Source of the DNA: Burkholderia latens
Lineage (GTDB): Bacteria > Pseudomonadota > Gammaproteobacteria > Burkholderiales > Burkholderiaceae
Direction of reading: 5' to 3'
Length of the DNA stretch: 64,000 bases
Assembly: GCF_902499045.1 (NCBI RefSeq)
Contig: NZ_CABVPL010000008.1
Span: 62,001 to 126,000, forward strand
Each line of letters opens with the position of its first letter. Position 1 is the stretch's first letter. Below are positions 29,283-38,600 of the stretch, piece after piece. The notes under the pieces were generated by a model. It was not told where the DNA came from. It saw nothing but the letters and a program-made list of their open reading frames with translations, and searched no databases. Made by a program: the position numbers and the translations under genes.

Positions 29283-29298
29283 TCCTGCAGCCGCACCA
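29283..29298 (+). repeat. Likely right attachment site (attR)
   Basis: TCCTGCAGCCGCACCA repeats the 3' end of tRNA-Thr (21903-21919) with a single G deleted. It marks the probable right edge of the island. Confidence 0.6.
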
Positions 29299-29307
29299 TA
29301 TCCAGCA

Positions 29308-29338
29308 AGGGGTTACGCGATGTTTGCGTAGCCCCTTC
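29308..29338 (+). terminator. Stem-loop, possibly the original tRNA terminator
   Basis: AAGGGGTTACGC and GCGTAGCCCCTT can pair over about 12 bp with one mismatch, around a 7-nt loop. It lies just past attR, where the terminator of the uninterrupted tRNA gene would be expected. Confidence 0.5.
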
Positions 29339-29497
29339 GCGTTTCCAGAGCACCCGTCACGTTTCCCCCAGCCGCCAGACGGCGCTCTAAGGCCAGCTCG
29401 TCCATAATGGCGGGCGCGCACGAATAGACCGTCGTGCGAGGTCAAACTGTCGCCGGGCCGGCGCAGGCCACAACGATAATTCCAACAAGCCCAAACC

Positions 29498-30625
29498 GTG
29501 AAGTTGTCCCGTATTCCCGAGCTCGATCTGCTCCGCTTTGTTGCCGCGATCGCCGTCGTGTTCTTTCACTATGCATTCCGAGGCCATGCGGCTGACGATC
29601 TGACGTCGATGCACTATCCAGCGCTCGAGCCGGTCGCGCAGTATGGTTTCCTCGGCGTGCACCTGTTCTTCATGATCAGCGGCTTCGTGATTCTGATGAC
29701 GGCGGGCGACGGAAGCGTGAAGCGCTTCATCGCCTCGCGAGCGTCTCGCCTGCTGCCGGCCTTCTGGGTTTGCTGCACGATCACCTTTCTCGTGACGCTC
29801 GCGATTGGCGGCGATCGCTTCGTCGCGACGTGGCCGCAGTTCGTCATGAATATGATCACCCTCGGCGGGGGATTCGGTGCCGACCCTATCGACGGTGCGT
29901 ACTGGTCACTCGGTGCAGAACTGCGGTTTTATCGCCTGGTGGGCATTCTGCTCATCGTCGGCCAGATTCACCGGGCGGAGCGCTGGCTGTTCGCCTGGCT
30001 GATTTGCACGGTGCTCGTCGAGGTGTTTCCGTTCATCAAACTCAAGGGTTTCCTGGTGACGGACTATGCGGGCTTTTTTATTGCCGGCGCTGCATGCTTT
30101 CTCATCCGTGACCGCGGCCTGTCGCGATCACGCGTCGCGCTCGTTTGCGCATCCTGGGGACTTTCGCTGTACCACGAACGCCAACTGCTGCCGAATTTCG
30201 CCGAGAATTTCGGGAAGGAGCTGAATCCCGTGATCGTCGCGATCGCGATGACCGGGTTCTTCGTGGTGATGCTGGCGCTCGCACTGCGCCGAACGCCTAT
30301 GCTGTCCAGTCCGCGATGGGTTTGGTTCGGCGCGGTCAGCTACCCGCTGTACTTGATCCACCAGAACGTCGGATACATGGTTTTCAATCAAGCCGGCCCG
30401 ATCGTCGACCAAGGCGTGCTGTTTTGGACTGTTGTCGCTGCGGCGATCGGCACGGCGCTGTTGGTGCATGTGGCAGTCGAGAAACCCGCTGCCGGTATGC
30501 TGAAACGCAACCTGCTGCGCGCACTGGACTCGCTGGAGCGCCGCGCGCCGGCGTCGCTGCGTCGTCGGCGCGCGCTGCACGCCGATCAGCGCGAGCGATT
30601 TAGTGGCCGCGCGCCGCGGACGTAG
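29498..30625 (+). CDS. Acyltransferase-3 family membrane protein
   Basis: The 375-residue polytopic protein has about ten membrane helices. The family start is clear: RIPELDLLRFVAAIAVVFFHYAFRG, with the conserved Arg and the FFHY His, then GVHLFFMISGFVILM and, further on, SYPLYLIHQNVGYMVF. Family members move acetyl or other acyl groups onto cell-surface sugars or lipids at the inner membrane. GTG 29498 is the start. It stands alone after the island junction, with no sugar-synthesis neighbours, so the acceptor is unknown. Confidence 0.88.
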   Translation: MKLSRIPELDLLRFVAAIAVVFFHYAFRGHAADDLTSMHYPALEPVAQYGFLGVHLFFMISGFVILMTAGDGSVKRFIASRASRLLPAFWVCCTITFLVTLAIGGDRFVATWPQFVMNMITLGGGFGADPIDGAYWSLGAELRFYRLVGILLIVGQIHRAERWLFAWLICTVLVEVFPFIKLKGFLVTDYAGFFIAGAACFLIRDRGLSRSRVALVCASWGLSLYHERQLLPNFAENFGKELNPVIVAIAMTGFFVVMLALALRRTPMLSSPRWVWFGAVSYPLYLIHQNVGYMVFNQAGPIVDQGVLFWTVVAAAIGTALLVHVAVEKPAAGMLKRNLLRALDSLERRAPASLRRRRALHADQRERFSGRAPRT

Positions 30626-30916
30626 CGCACCGTCGCACCGCGTCCGCTGTGGGCCGCTATGCCAGCGCCATCGTTGCCCCCGTTCCTGTCACGCCCCCGT
30701 CACGCGGCGCCCCTAACGTTGCACATTCCCGTCGCGGCAACACCTGCGCGATCGGGCGGTGCGTGACCGCATGCGACGCCGTGCCCGCGTCGCGCGGCGG
30801 TCACCCGGGATCTCGCTCCCGCTGCCGCATCGGCTTCTGCCGCATATCCATTCGATTCGACAACACGATCGACGCCGATTGAACCGGGTCGCGCGGACGA
30901 TCAGGAGACAAGGACC

Positions 30917-31120
30917 ATGTTGAGTCCGCACGAATTCTCTATGCTGCTGCGCATTGCGCGTGCGCCGGACAGTGTCGACCTCGCGAACCCGGCATTCGCC
31001 GTGCTGGTCGAAAAACGGCTCGTCGACGATACGCAGGTACGCTTGAATGCGGTTGCCGCGCGCCCGGCGCTGACGCCGATCGGCCAGATGCTGCTTGCCC
31101 GCTTCGACGAGGCCGCTTGA
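30917..31120 (+). CDS. Conserved small hypothetical protein
   Basis: The 67-residue protein (MLSPHEFSMLLRIARAPDSV, ending ALTPIGQMLLARFDEAA) looks like a short winged-helix fold, with a C-terminal LTPxGxxLL pattern as in many small regulators. AGGAGA at 30902 is well placed ahead of ATG 30917. The 290 bp upstream holds nothing recognisable apart from a possible promoter. Function unknown. Confidence 0.7.
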   Translation: MLSPHEFSMLLRIARAPDSVDLANPAFAVLVEKRLVDDTQVRLNAVAARPALTPIGQMLLARFDEAA

Positions 31121-31220
31121 TCGACAAAGGAAGAGGAAAGAAGGAGAGGAGAAGTCCGAGCCGAGCGTCACGCCTTCGCCGCAGCGAAGAACGTGACGCA
31201 CAGAAAGCGCGGCGAACCGC

Positions 31221-32021
31221 TTACTGCGCGACCGGCACGGTCACGTCGCTGCCGAACCAGTGCATCGAGATCTTCTTCAGCGTGCCTTCCTTGCGCAGCG
31301 AATCGAGCGCATCGTTGATCGCTTTCTCGAACTTCGGATTGCCCTTGCGGAACGGGATCGCCATCTCCTGCTTGCCGCCGTTCAGCACCGCGCCCGAGCG
31401 CAGCGGCAGATTCGACGTCTTGATCATGTACGGCAGCATCAGCCGGTCGTCGAGCGTCGCTTCGATCCGGCCCGCGGCGAGATCCCGCAGCTTTTCCGGC
31501 GCGCCCGGATACGTCTGCACCTCGATGCCCGGCACGCTGCGCGCCATCTGGTCGTAGTTGGTGCCGAGCGTCACGCCGAGCTTCTTGCCCTTGAAGTCCT
31601 CGAGCGACTTGAAGTTGCGCGTGTCGTCCTTGCGCTGGATCAGCTGCGCGGCCGAGTACGTGTACGGCTCGCTGAAGTCGAGCGCCTCCTTGCGTTGCGG
31701 CGTGATCGTCACCTGATTGACGATCACGTCGAATTTGCCGGCCTGCAGCCCGGCGATGATGCCGCTCCATTCGGTCGGGACGAACTGCGTCTTGACGCCG
31801 AGCTTGCCGGCAACCGCATTCGCGACGTCGACGTCGAAGCCCTCGAGCTGGCCCGACGTGCCGCGCGAGTTGAACGGCGGATACGTGCCTTCGAGACCGA
31901 CGCGCAGCACGCCGGCTTTCTTCACCGAGTCAAGCAAGTCTTCCGCGTGCGCGGCGACCGCCGTGAAACCGAGGGCCGACGCGAGCAGCAGGCCCGACAG
32001 CAGGAACTTCGAACGTTTCAT
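31221..32021 (-). CDS. Amino-acid ABC transporter periplasmic substrate-binding protein
   Basis: The 266-residue family-3 solute-binding protein has a signal peptide (MKRSKFLLSGLLLAS to AHA, residue 26) and the motifs GVLRVGLEGTYPPFNSRG, FDVDVANAVAGKLGVK and DVIVNQVTITPQRKEALDFS. It most resembles cystine/polar amino acid binders (FliY/TcyJ type). GGAGA precedes the start. The transporter's permease and ATPase are not adjacent in the window; no gene of that kind lies upstream or downstream. Confidence 0.9.
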   Translation of the reverse strand: MKRSKFLLSGLLLASALGFTAVAAHAEDLLDSVKKAGVLRVGLEGTYPPFNSRGTSGQLEGFDVDVANAVAGKLGVKTQFVPTEWSGIIAGLQAGKFDVIVNQVTITPQRKEALDFSEPYTYSAAQLIQRKDDTRNFKSLEDFKGKKLGVTLGTNYDQMARSVPGIEVQTYPGAPEKLRDLAAGRIEATLDDRLMLPYMIKTSNLPLRSGAVLNGGKQEMAIPFRKGNPKFEKAINDALDSLRKEGTLKKISMHWFGSDVTVPVAQ

Positions 32022-32380
32022 CGCAGATCTCCAGTCATTCAGTGTGGTGTTTGGCGCCGGGCATCGGCGTGCCCGGGCTGGGGCCGGAAAGCGGGCACGT
32101 AGACACTACTCGCAACCGCGCCGCGCCGGAAGTCGAATTGGCCCTGATTGCAATCGATTCCGCGGGCGGCGCTCGGGCAATGCCGCTTGACGAGGCTGCG
32201 CGAAGGGCAACGAAAGAGCGCTCGATAAGTTGCTCCGGCCAGTTCAGAACACGCTTAAAAATACTCTTTTAAATCAGGTCATTTTTCCGATTCGCGCAGT
32301 AATTTGTCTGTAAAATCGCGCGAGCGAAATCGCTCAACGCGCCATCCGAGGGCGCGTCAGAAGAAGAAAAGGCCGTTGCC
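32022..32380. other. Divergent intergenic region before vgrG
   Basis: No gene is seen. It must hold the promoters of the binding-protein gene (-) and vgrG (+). The AT-rich block 32260-32316, ending in TAAAAT at 32311, is the likeliest vgrG promoter region, but no matching -35 is clear. Confidence 0.4.
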
Positions 32381-35300
32381 ATGAACATGCAGAACACTGT
32401 TGCCGCATTGCGCGGCGGGTTGCTTCAGCAGGACCGGCTGTTGAAGCTCGATACCCCGTTGGGCGCGAACGTGCTGACCGTGCAGCGGGCGGTCGGCCGC
32501 TCGCGCATCGGGCGCGCGTACGAATTCACGCTGGACGTGCTGTCGACCGACAGCGATCTGGAACTCAAAAAGCTGATCGCGCAGCCGGTCACGTTGTGGA
32601 TCCAGCAGGCCGACCGCAGCTACCGCCCGGTGCACGGCTACGTGCACACCGCGCGGCGCCTCGGCGCCGACGGCGGCCTAACGACCTATCAGCTGACGTT
32701 CGCCGATTTCACCCATTTCCTGAAGTTTCGCCGCGACCAGCGGATCTGGAACGATACGACCGTCGACCAGATCATCAGCGACGTGCTGAACCAGCATCCG
32801 CAGGCGCGCGGACATTTCCGCTTCGCGCTGTCGCAGCCGCTGCCGAGCCGTTCGTACACACGCCAGCACGACACCGACTGGCATTTCGTGCACCGGCTGA
32901 TGGAGAGCGAAGGCCTTTACACGACGTGGCAGCAGGCCGACGACGGCAAGTCGCATACGCTCGTCATCACCGACAACCTGCAGGCGTTCGCGCCGCTATC
33001 GCCCGAGACCGTGCGTTTCTATCGCGGCGGGGCGGCGAGCGAAGCCGACGCGTTCACGCAATGGTCGGGCACGCGCACGCTGCAGAGCGTGACGCGCACG
33101 ACGCGCACGTTCGACTACAAGAATCCGTCGCAGCCGTCGAACCCGAAGGGCACGATGCTGCCGACGATGGCCGGTCAGGGCGAATTGCCCGACCAGCTCG
33201 AAGTCTACGAATACACCGGCGCGTACACGTATCTCGACCAGACACGCGGCGACCATCTGACGAAGATCCGGATGGAGCAGTGGGAGTCGGAGGCGAAGCG
33301 CTTTCACGGCGCGGGCGGCGTGCGGGCGGTCGATGCCGGGCGGCGTTTCATACTGGCCGATCATCCTGAGCACGATCGCGATCCGGCCGATCAGCGCGAA
33401 TTCGCGGCGATCAGCGTGCAATGGTGGATCGAGAACAACCTGCCCGTTGCGAGCGGCAGCGCGGACTTCCCGTACAGCCTGCGCGAAGCGTTGACGCAAG
33501 CGCAGGACGGCTATGGCGCCGACCCCGCGTTTCGTGTGCCGCACGCCGACGGCTCGGTCGGCTTCTATCTCGTCGAGGTCGAGGCGCAGCGCGTGAGCGT
33601 GCCGTATCGCAGCCCGTTCGAACACGAGAAGCCGAAGATGCATCTCGAGACGGCGATCGTCGTCGGGCCGCAGGGCGAGGAAGTCTATACCGACGAGCTG
33701 AACCGGATCCGCGTGCAGTTCGTGTGGGATCGTCTGAACCCCGGTAACGAGAACGCATCGTGCTGGGTGCGCGTCGTTCAATCCGATACCGGCGGCGGCT
33801 ACGGCGGCGTGCACGTGCCGCGTATCGGCGAGGAGGTGCTGATCGACTATGTGGGCGGCGATTGCGACCGGCCGCTCGCAGTCGGTCGCGTGTACAACGG
33901 CGCGAACCAGCCGCAGTGGCATTCCGACGGGATCTTGTCCGGCTATCGCTCGAAAGAGTATTCGGGCGGCGGCTACAACCAGCTCGTGATGGACGACGCG
34001 ACCGGCCAGAACCGCGTGCAACTGATGAGCAGCAGCGCGAACAGCCTGCTGCATCTGGGCTACATCATCGACCAGAACGGCAATTCGCGCGGATCGTACC
34101 TGGGCAGCGGCTTCGATCTGCGCTCGGACGCATACGGCGCGGTGCGGGCGAGCCAGGGGCTGTACGTCACGACCCATCCGAAGGCGCCGAACAGCCAGCC
34201 GCTCGACGTGAAGGAAGCGCAGCAGCAGCTCGTGACCGGCGAGAGCCTGGTGGAAGCGCTGTCGGGCGTGAGCGAGCAGCATCAGGCGGAAAGCCTGAAG
34301 GAAGCACACGAGACGATGCGCGCGTTCACCGACGCGACGCAGGACAGCGCGTCGGGCAACGCGTCGGGCGGCCGGACGGCCGGCGGCGGCACGGGCAGCG
34401 CGAACGCGTTCAAGGAGCCGGTGATGCTGTTCGGCAGCCCGTCGGGGATCGCGATGTCGACGCAGCAGTCGCTGCACATGGTCGCGAACGATCACGTGAA
34501 TGTGGCGAGCGGGCAGAGCGTGCATGTCGCGGCAGGCAAGTCGCTGATCGGCAGCATCGGGCAGAAGCTGAGCCTGTTCGTGCAGAACGCGGGGATGAAG
34601 CTGTTCGCGGGCAAGGGCAAGGTCGAGATCCAGGCGCAGTCGGACAACGTCGAGGTGACCGCGCAGAAGGCGGTGAAGGTTGTGTCCGCAACCGACCGGA
34701 TCGAGATCGCGGCCGATCAGGGGATTCTGCTGACGAGCGGCGGCGGGTATATCCGCATCAAGGACGGCAACATCGAGATTCATACGCCGGGCGCGGTCGA
34801 TGTGAAGGGCGCGTCGCATACGTTCGCGGGGCCCGCGAGCATGGGTTATCCGTTGCTGAGCCCGCGGCCGGATCAGCCGGGGCAGCTCGAACTGTTTCAC
34901 AAGTATGTGAACGGCGAGGCGGTCAAAGGCGGGCTGTTCACGGTGAGAGACGTGAACGGCGCCGTGCTGAAGAAAGGCGCGCTCGACAGCAGCGGCCATA
35001 CGGTCGTGAGCGGTTTGCCGCCGGGGGCCGTGCGCGTCGAATTCGGGAAAGACCCGCGCGAGTCGGATCAGCCGGCGAACTATTTCAAGCAGGCGAAGTG
35101 GCCGGCGGAGCCGGTCGAGCCGTCGCCGGAGGCCGCGCAAGCCGCGGCGAGCGGCCAGCTCGCGAGCCAGCTGCAGGGGATGGCGCCGGCCGCGACGACA
35201 GCGGCGATGGGGCTGGTGAGCGGCGGTGGCGCGGGTGCGGCGCTTGGCGGGCTCGCGAGTTCCGCATTGCCGGCCGCGGCGACCGCGTTGGGTGGAGCCG

Positions 35301-35572
35301 GCGTTGCGTCGGCGTTGCATACGGCGTCGAGCCTGAGCGGTGCGGCGAAGCAGGTGGCCGGGATGGTCCAGGCCGCACGTCAGGGTGGGCTTGCCGCGCT
35401 GGCCGCGCCGGCGGCGAATGCGGCGTCCGGAGCGTTGCAGGGCGCTTTGCCCGTTGCTTTGCCGGGCGTCGCCGGTATCGCGGGCAAGGGCGCCGCGACC
35501 GTGGCGTCGGCGGCGGGCCCGGCGGGCATGAAACTGCCGACCAGCGGGTTCGGCGGACCATTGAAATCCTGA
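32381..35572 (+). CDS. vgrG: T6SS spike protein VgrG (with DUF2345 and C-terminal extension)
   Basis: VgrG trimers form the tip of the T6SS needle. The 1063-residue product has the gp27-like domain (about 1-380), the gp5/OB domain (about 420-560, with DTGGGYGGVHVPRIGEEVL), DUF2345 with short beta repeats (about 675-825), then a transthyretin-like segment (FTVRDVNGAVLKKGAL) and an Ala/Gly-rich tail of about 130 residues. The extension probably docks or carries cargo, here the Rhs protein encoded 52 bp downstream. It closely resembles the second VgrG in this window up to DUF2345. Confidence 0.95.
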   Translation: MNMQNTVAALRGGLLQQDRLLKLDTPLGANVLTVQRAVGRSRIGRAYEFTLDVLSTDSDLELKKLIAQPVTLWIQQADRSYRPVHGYVHTARRLGADGGLTTYQLTFADFTHFLKFRRDQRIWNDTTVDQIISDVLNQHPQARGHFRFALSQPLPSRSYTRQHDTDWHFVHRLMESEGLYTTWQQADDGKSHTLVITDNLQAFAPLSPETVRFYRGGAASEADAFTQWSGTRTLQSVTRTTRTFDYKNPSQPSNPKGTMLPTMAGQGELPDQLEVYEYTGAYTYLDQTRGDHLTKIRMEQWESEAKRFHGAGGVRAVDAGRRFILADHPEHDRDPADQREFAAISVQWWIENNLPVASGSADFPYSLREALTQAQDGYGADPAFRVPHADGSVGFYLVEVEAQRVSVPYRSPFEHEKPKMHLETAIVVGPQGEEVYTDELNRIRVQFVWDRLNPGNENASCWVRVVQSDTGGGYGGVHVPRIGEEVLIDYVGGDCDRPLAVGRVYNGANQPQWHSDGILSGYRSKEYSGGGYNQLVMDDATGQNRVQLMSSSANSLLHLGYIIDQNGNSRGSYLGSGFDLRSDAYGAVRASQGLYVTTHPKAPNSQPLDVKEAQQQLVTGESLVEALSGVSEQHQAESLKEAHETMRAFTDATQDSASGNASGGRTAGGGTGSANAFKEPVMLFGSPSGIAMSTQQSLHMVANDHVNVASGQSVHVAAGKSLIGSIGQKLSLFVQNAGMKLFAGKGKVEIQAQSDNVEVTAQKAVKVVSATDRIEIAADQGILLTSGGGYIRIKDGNIEIHTPGAVDVKGASHTFAGPASMGYPLLSPRPDQPGQLELFHKYVNGEAVKGGLFTVRDVNGAVLKKGALDSSGHTVVSGLPPGAVRVEFGKDPRESDQPANYFKQAKWPAEPVEPSPEAAQAAASGQLASQLQGMAPAATTAAMGLVSGGGAGAALGGLASSALPAAATALGGAGVASALHTASSLSGAAKQVAGMVQAARQGGLAALAAPAANAASGALQGALPVALPGVAGIAGKGAATVASAAGPAGMKLPTSGFGGPLKS

Positions 35573-35624
35573 GAGCTCGCGGCTTGTCAGCCGTCTTGAA
35601 AAAACGAATTGAACGAACAACGAC

Positions 35625-38600
35625 ATGGCACAACAACTTCCACCGGGCGCTGAGAAGGAACAGGCCGTTTCCTGGCTCAGCGATGTTTCCGCCAAGGATG
35701 TCGCCGCGGTCGGCAACCGCTTCGATGCGTGGTTGCGGCGGATCAGCGGCAACCACATCACGTTCGAGGATGTGAAGACGTTTGCCGGTGCGGTCCCGAT
35801 CATCGGCAACATCATGGCGATGGTCGACGCGCTTGGCGATATCGCCGAAATCATCGAGAAACGCGGCGGTCAGGTGCTCGACTACATGAGCCTTGCGATC
35901 AACCTGCTCGGCATCATTCCAATCCCGCCGACGCTCGCGCCGTTCCGGATGTCGGCGCGCCCGCTGCTCGCGCTCGTTCGACACGAATTGCTGGCAACCC
36001 GCAACAATCTCGGCGCGGCGATCATCTCGGTGCTGGTCACGCATATCAACGCGACCTGCGCGACCGAGATCGAGGACTTTCTCAACAAGCTGAAGGCCGG
36101 CCTCGTCGAATTGCTCGACGGATGCGCGTCGACGTGCCAGGAGATCATGCTCGCGCTGGCGACGGGCATGGACAAGGCGCTGCACGGGCAGCTCTTCGAC
36201 GCCAACGCGAATCTGAAGCGGCAGCAGGAACTTGCGAAGAAGATGGCGGACGACCGGCCGTGGTACAGCCCGAGCCGCGTCGGTGACGGCATCCAGTTCG
36301 CGTACGAGGGGACCAAGGCGCTGGGCAAGAAGGTGGTCAACAAGACGGCCGGCACGATGGCGCAGCTTGCGCCGGATGCGTGGCTCGAGCCGTTTCGCAG
36401 CACGGTGACATTCCTTCGCACCGAAGCGCCGAAGATCGCGGCGTCGATTCGGTCGCTTGCCGGCAGCGAGGAAGGCAAGATGATGTGGCTGGTCTTGCAG
36501 CTGATCGAGGCCGTCGGGCGCGTCAAGGCACGCGCGAAGCTTCATGAGCAGACTGCGGACGTCAAGGCGGCCGGCACGAGCCAGGCGAGGAAGACGCGTG
36601 GGCAGGAGCGGCTCGAAAAAACCAACGGGCAAGCGCCGGCCGAAGGGCCGGGGGCGAGCGCGTGCAAGGCTTGCGGGCTTGGGGCGTCGCCGGCGTCCAT
36701 CGATTTCGCGTTCGGCGACGAAACGTTCTCCCACGTGGATTTCGACCTGCCGGGCGCCATGCCCTTCGTGTGGGAGCGTACGTATCGTTCCCGGCTTTCC
36801 GCGTATGACAACGGTGAACTCGGTGCGCGATGGATCACGCCCTATACCACGCGAATCGACATCAAGAACGGTCAGTGGATCTATCGCGATGCGGAAGGGC
36901 GCAGCATCGAGTATCCGGCGCTTGCGGCCGGCGCGGCGCACGATGATCTGTCCGAGAACCTGACGTTGTCTCGGCTCGACGATAGGTGGGTGACGATCGC
37001 ATACGGCCACGCGGTGCTGCATGTGTACGAGCGCCGTGGCGACGCTTTCCGGCTTGCGATGCAGAAGGACCGTGCCGGCAACACGATCACGCTCGACTAC
37101 GATGCGCTTGACCGTCTTGCGCGCGTGATCGATGCGAGCGGAAATGTACTCGCGTTCGAGCACGACAGGCATGGCCGAATCGTGCAGATCGAACACGTGA
37201 TCAAGGACGGCGCGCATCGTACGCTGGCGAGCTACGAATACGATGCGGACGGCGATCTCGTGCGTGCGACCGATCGCCATGGCAACGCACGGACGTATCA
37301 GTATCACCGGCATCTTGTGACGCGCTATACCGATCGCACGGGCCGCGGGATGACGCTCGAATGGGATGGCGCGGATGCTGAAGACAACGCAGACGCGAAA
37401 TGTATCCGCGAATACGCCGACGACGGCAGTCTCGATCTCAGGCTCGCATGGAATCCGAACATCCGTCTGACCTACGTGACCGATGCCCTCGGTCAGATGA
37501 CGCGGTACTACTTCAACATCCATGGTTATGTGTATCGGATCGTGTATCCGGACGGTAACCAGGAGTGGTTCCGACGCGATGCTCATCACAATCTGGTGTT
37601 GCATATCCGACAGGATGGCAGCATCGAGCGGCGCGAATACGACGCGCGCGGCAATCTGGTGCAGCACGAGCGCGCGGACGGCAGCGTTGTCGAAATGGCG
37701 TATGACGACAAGGATCAGATGATCCGGCTCGTCGACCCGAACGGGCACGTGTGGCAGCGCAAGTACGATGATGCCGGCAATCTCGTCGAGGAAATCGATC
37801 CGCTCGAGCACTCGACGAAGTACGAATACGACGACAAGGGCTTGCCGACGCAGATCATCGATGCAAAGGGCGGCGCGAAGACGCTCGAGTACAACGATGC
37901 CGGGCAGATCACGAGCTATACGGACTGCTCCGGAAAGAAGACGGAGTGGCGCTACGACGATATCGGGCGCGTGATCGAGACGAAGGATGCGGCTGGCGGC
38001 GTGGTTGCCTATCGGTACGGCCCGAACGGGCAACCGACAGAAGTTCGCTCGCCTGCCGGCGTCGAGCAGGTTCAATACGATGCGGAAGGTCGTTTGCTCC
38101 GGCACACGGATCAGCTCAATCGGTCGACGCGATATGGCTACGACGCGGTCGGCCGCATTGCCAGCCGCGCGGACGCGCTCGGGCAGACGGTTGCGTATCG
38201 CTATGACCGCCTCGGGCGCTTGACCGCTCTCACCGATGCTAACTTTGCGACGTACCAGTTCCACTACGATCCGGCAGGGCGGCTAATTGAGGAAGTCGGC
38301 TTTGACGGCAAGTCGACGCGTTATCAGTACGATCGGGACAGCGGCAGTCTCGTCGCGATCGATGAAGCGGGCTGCGTGACTTCGGTCGACGTCGATGCAA
38401 ACGGCCGTCTGCTGAAGCGTGTCGCGGGGGAAAGCGAAGAGCGGTTTGCCTATGATCGGAGCGGCAGGCTGATCGACGCGGTGAATCGGTACAGCCGCGT
38501 GCAGTTCTTCTTCGATTCGGTCGGCAATCTCGTGCGTGAACATCACGCCTACGATCTGTTCGGCGAGCGGCGCAGCTACGTATGGCATCACGAATACGAC

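Noticed and set aside
31165-31199. GCGTCACG...CGTGACGC hairpin between the 67-residue gene and the binding-protein gene
   Set aside because: Only 8 bp with a 19-nt loop and no T run; not counted as a terminator.
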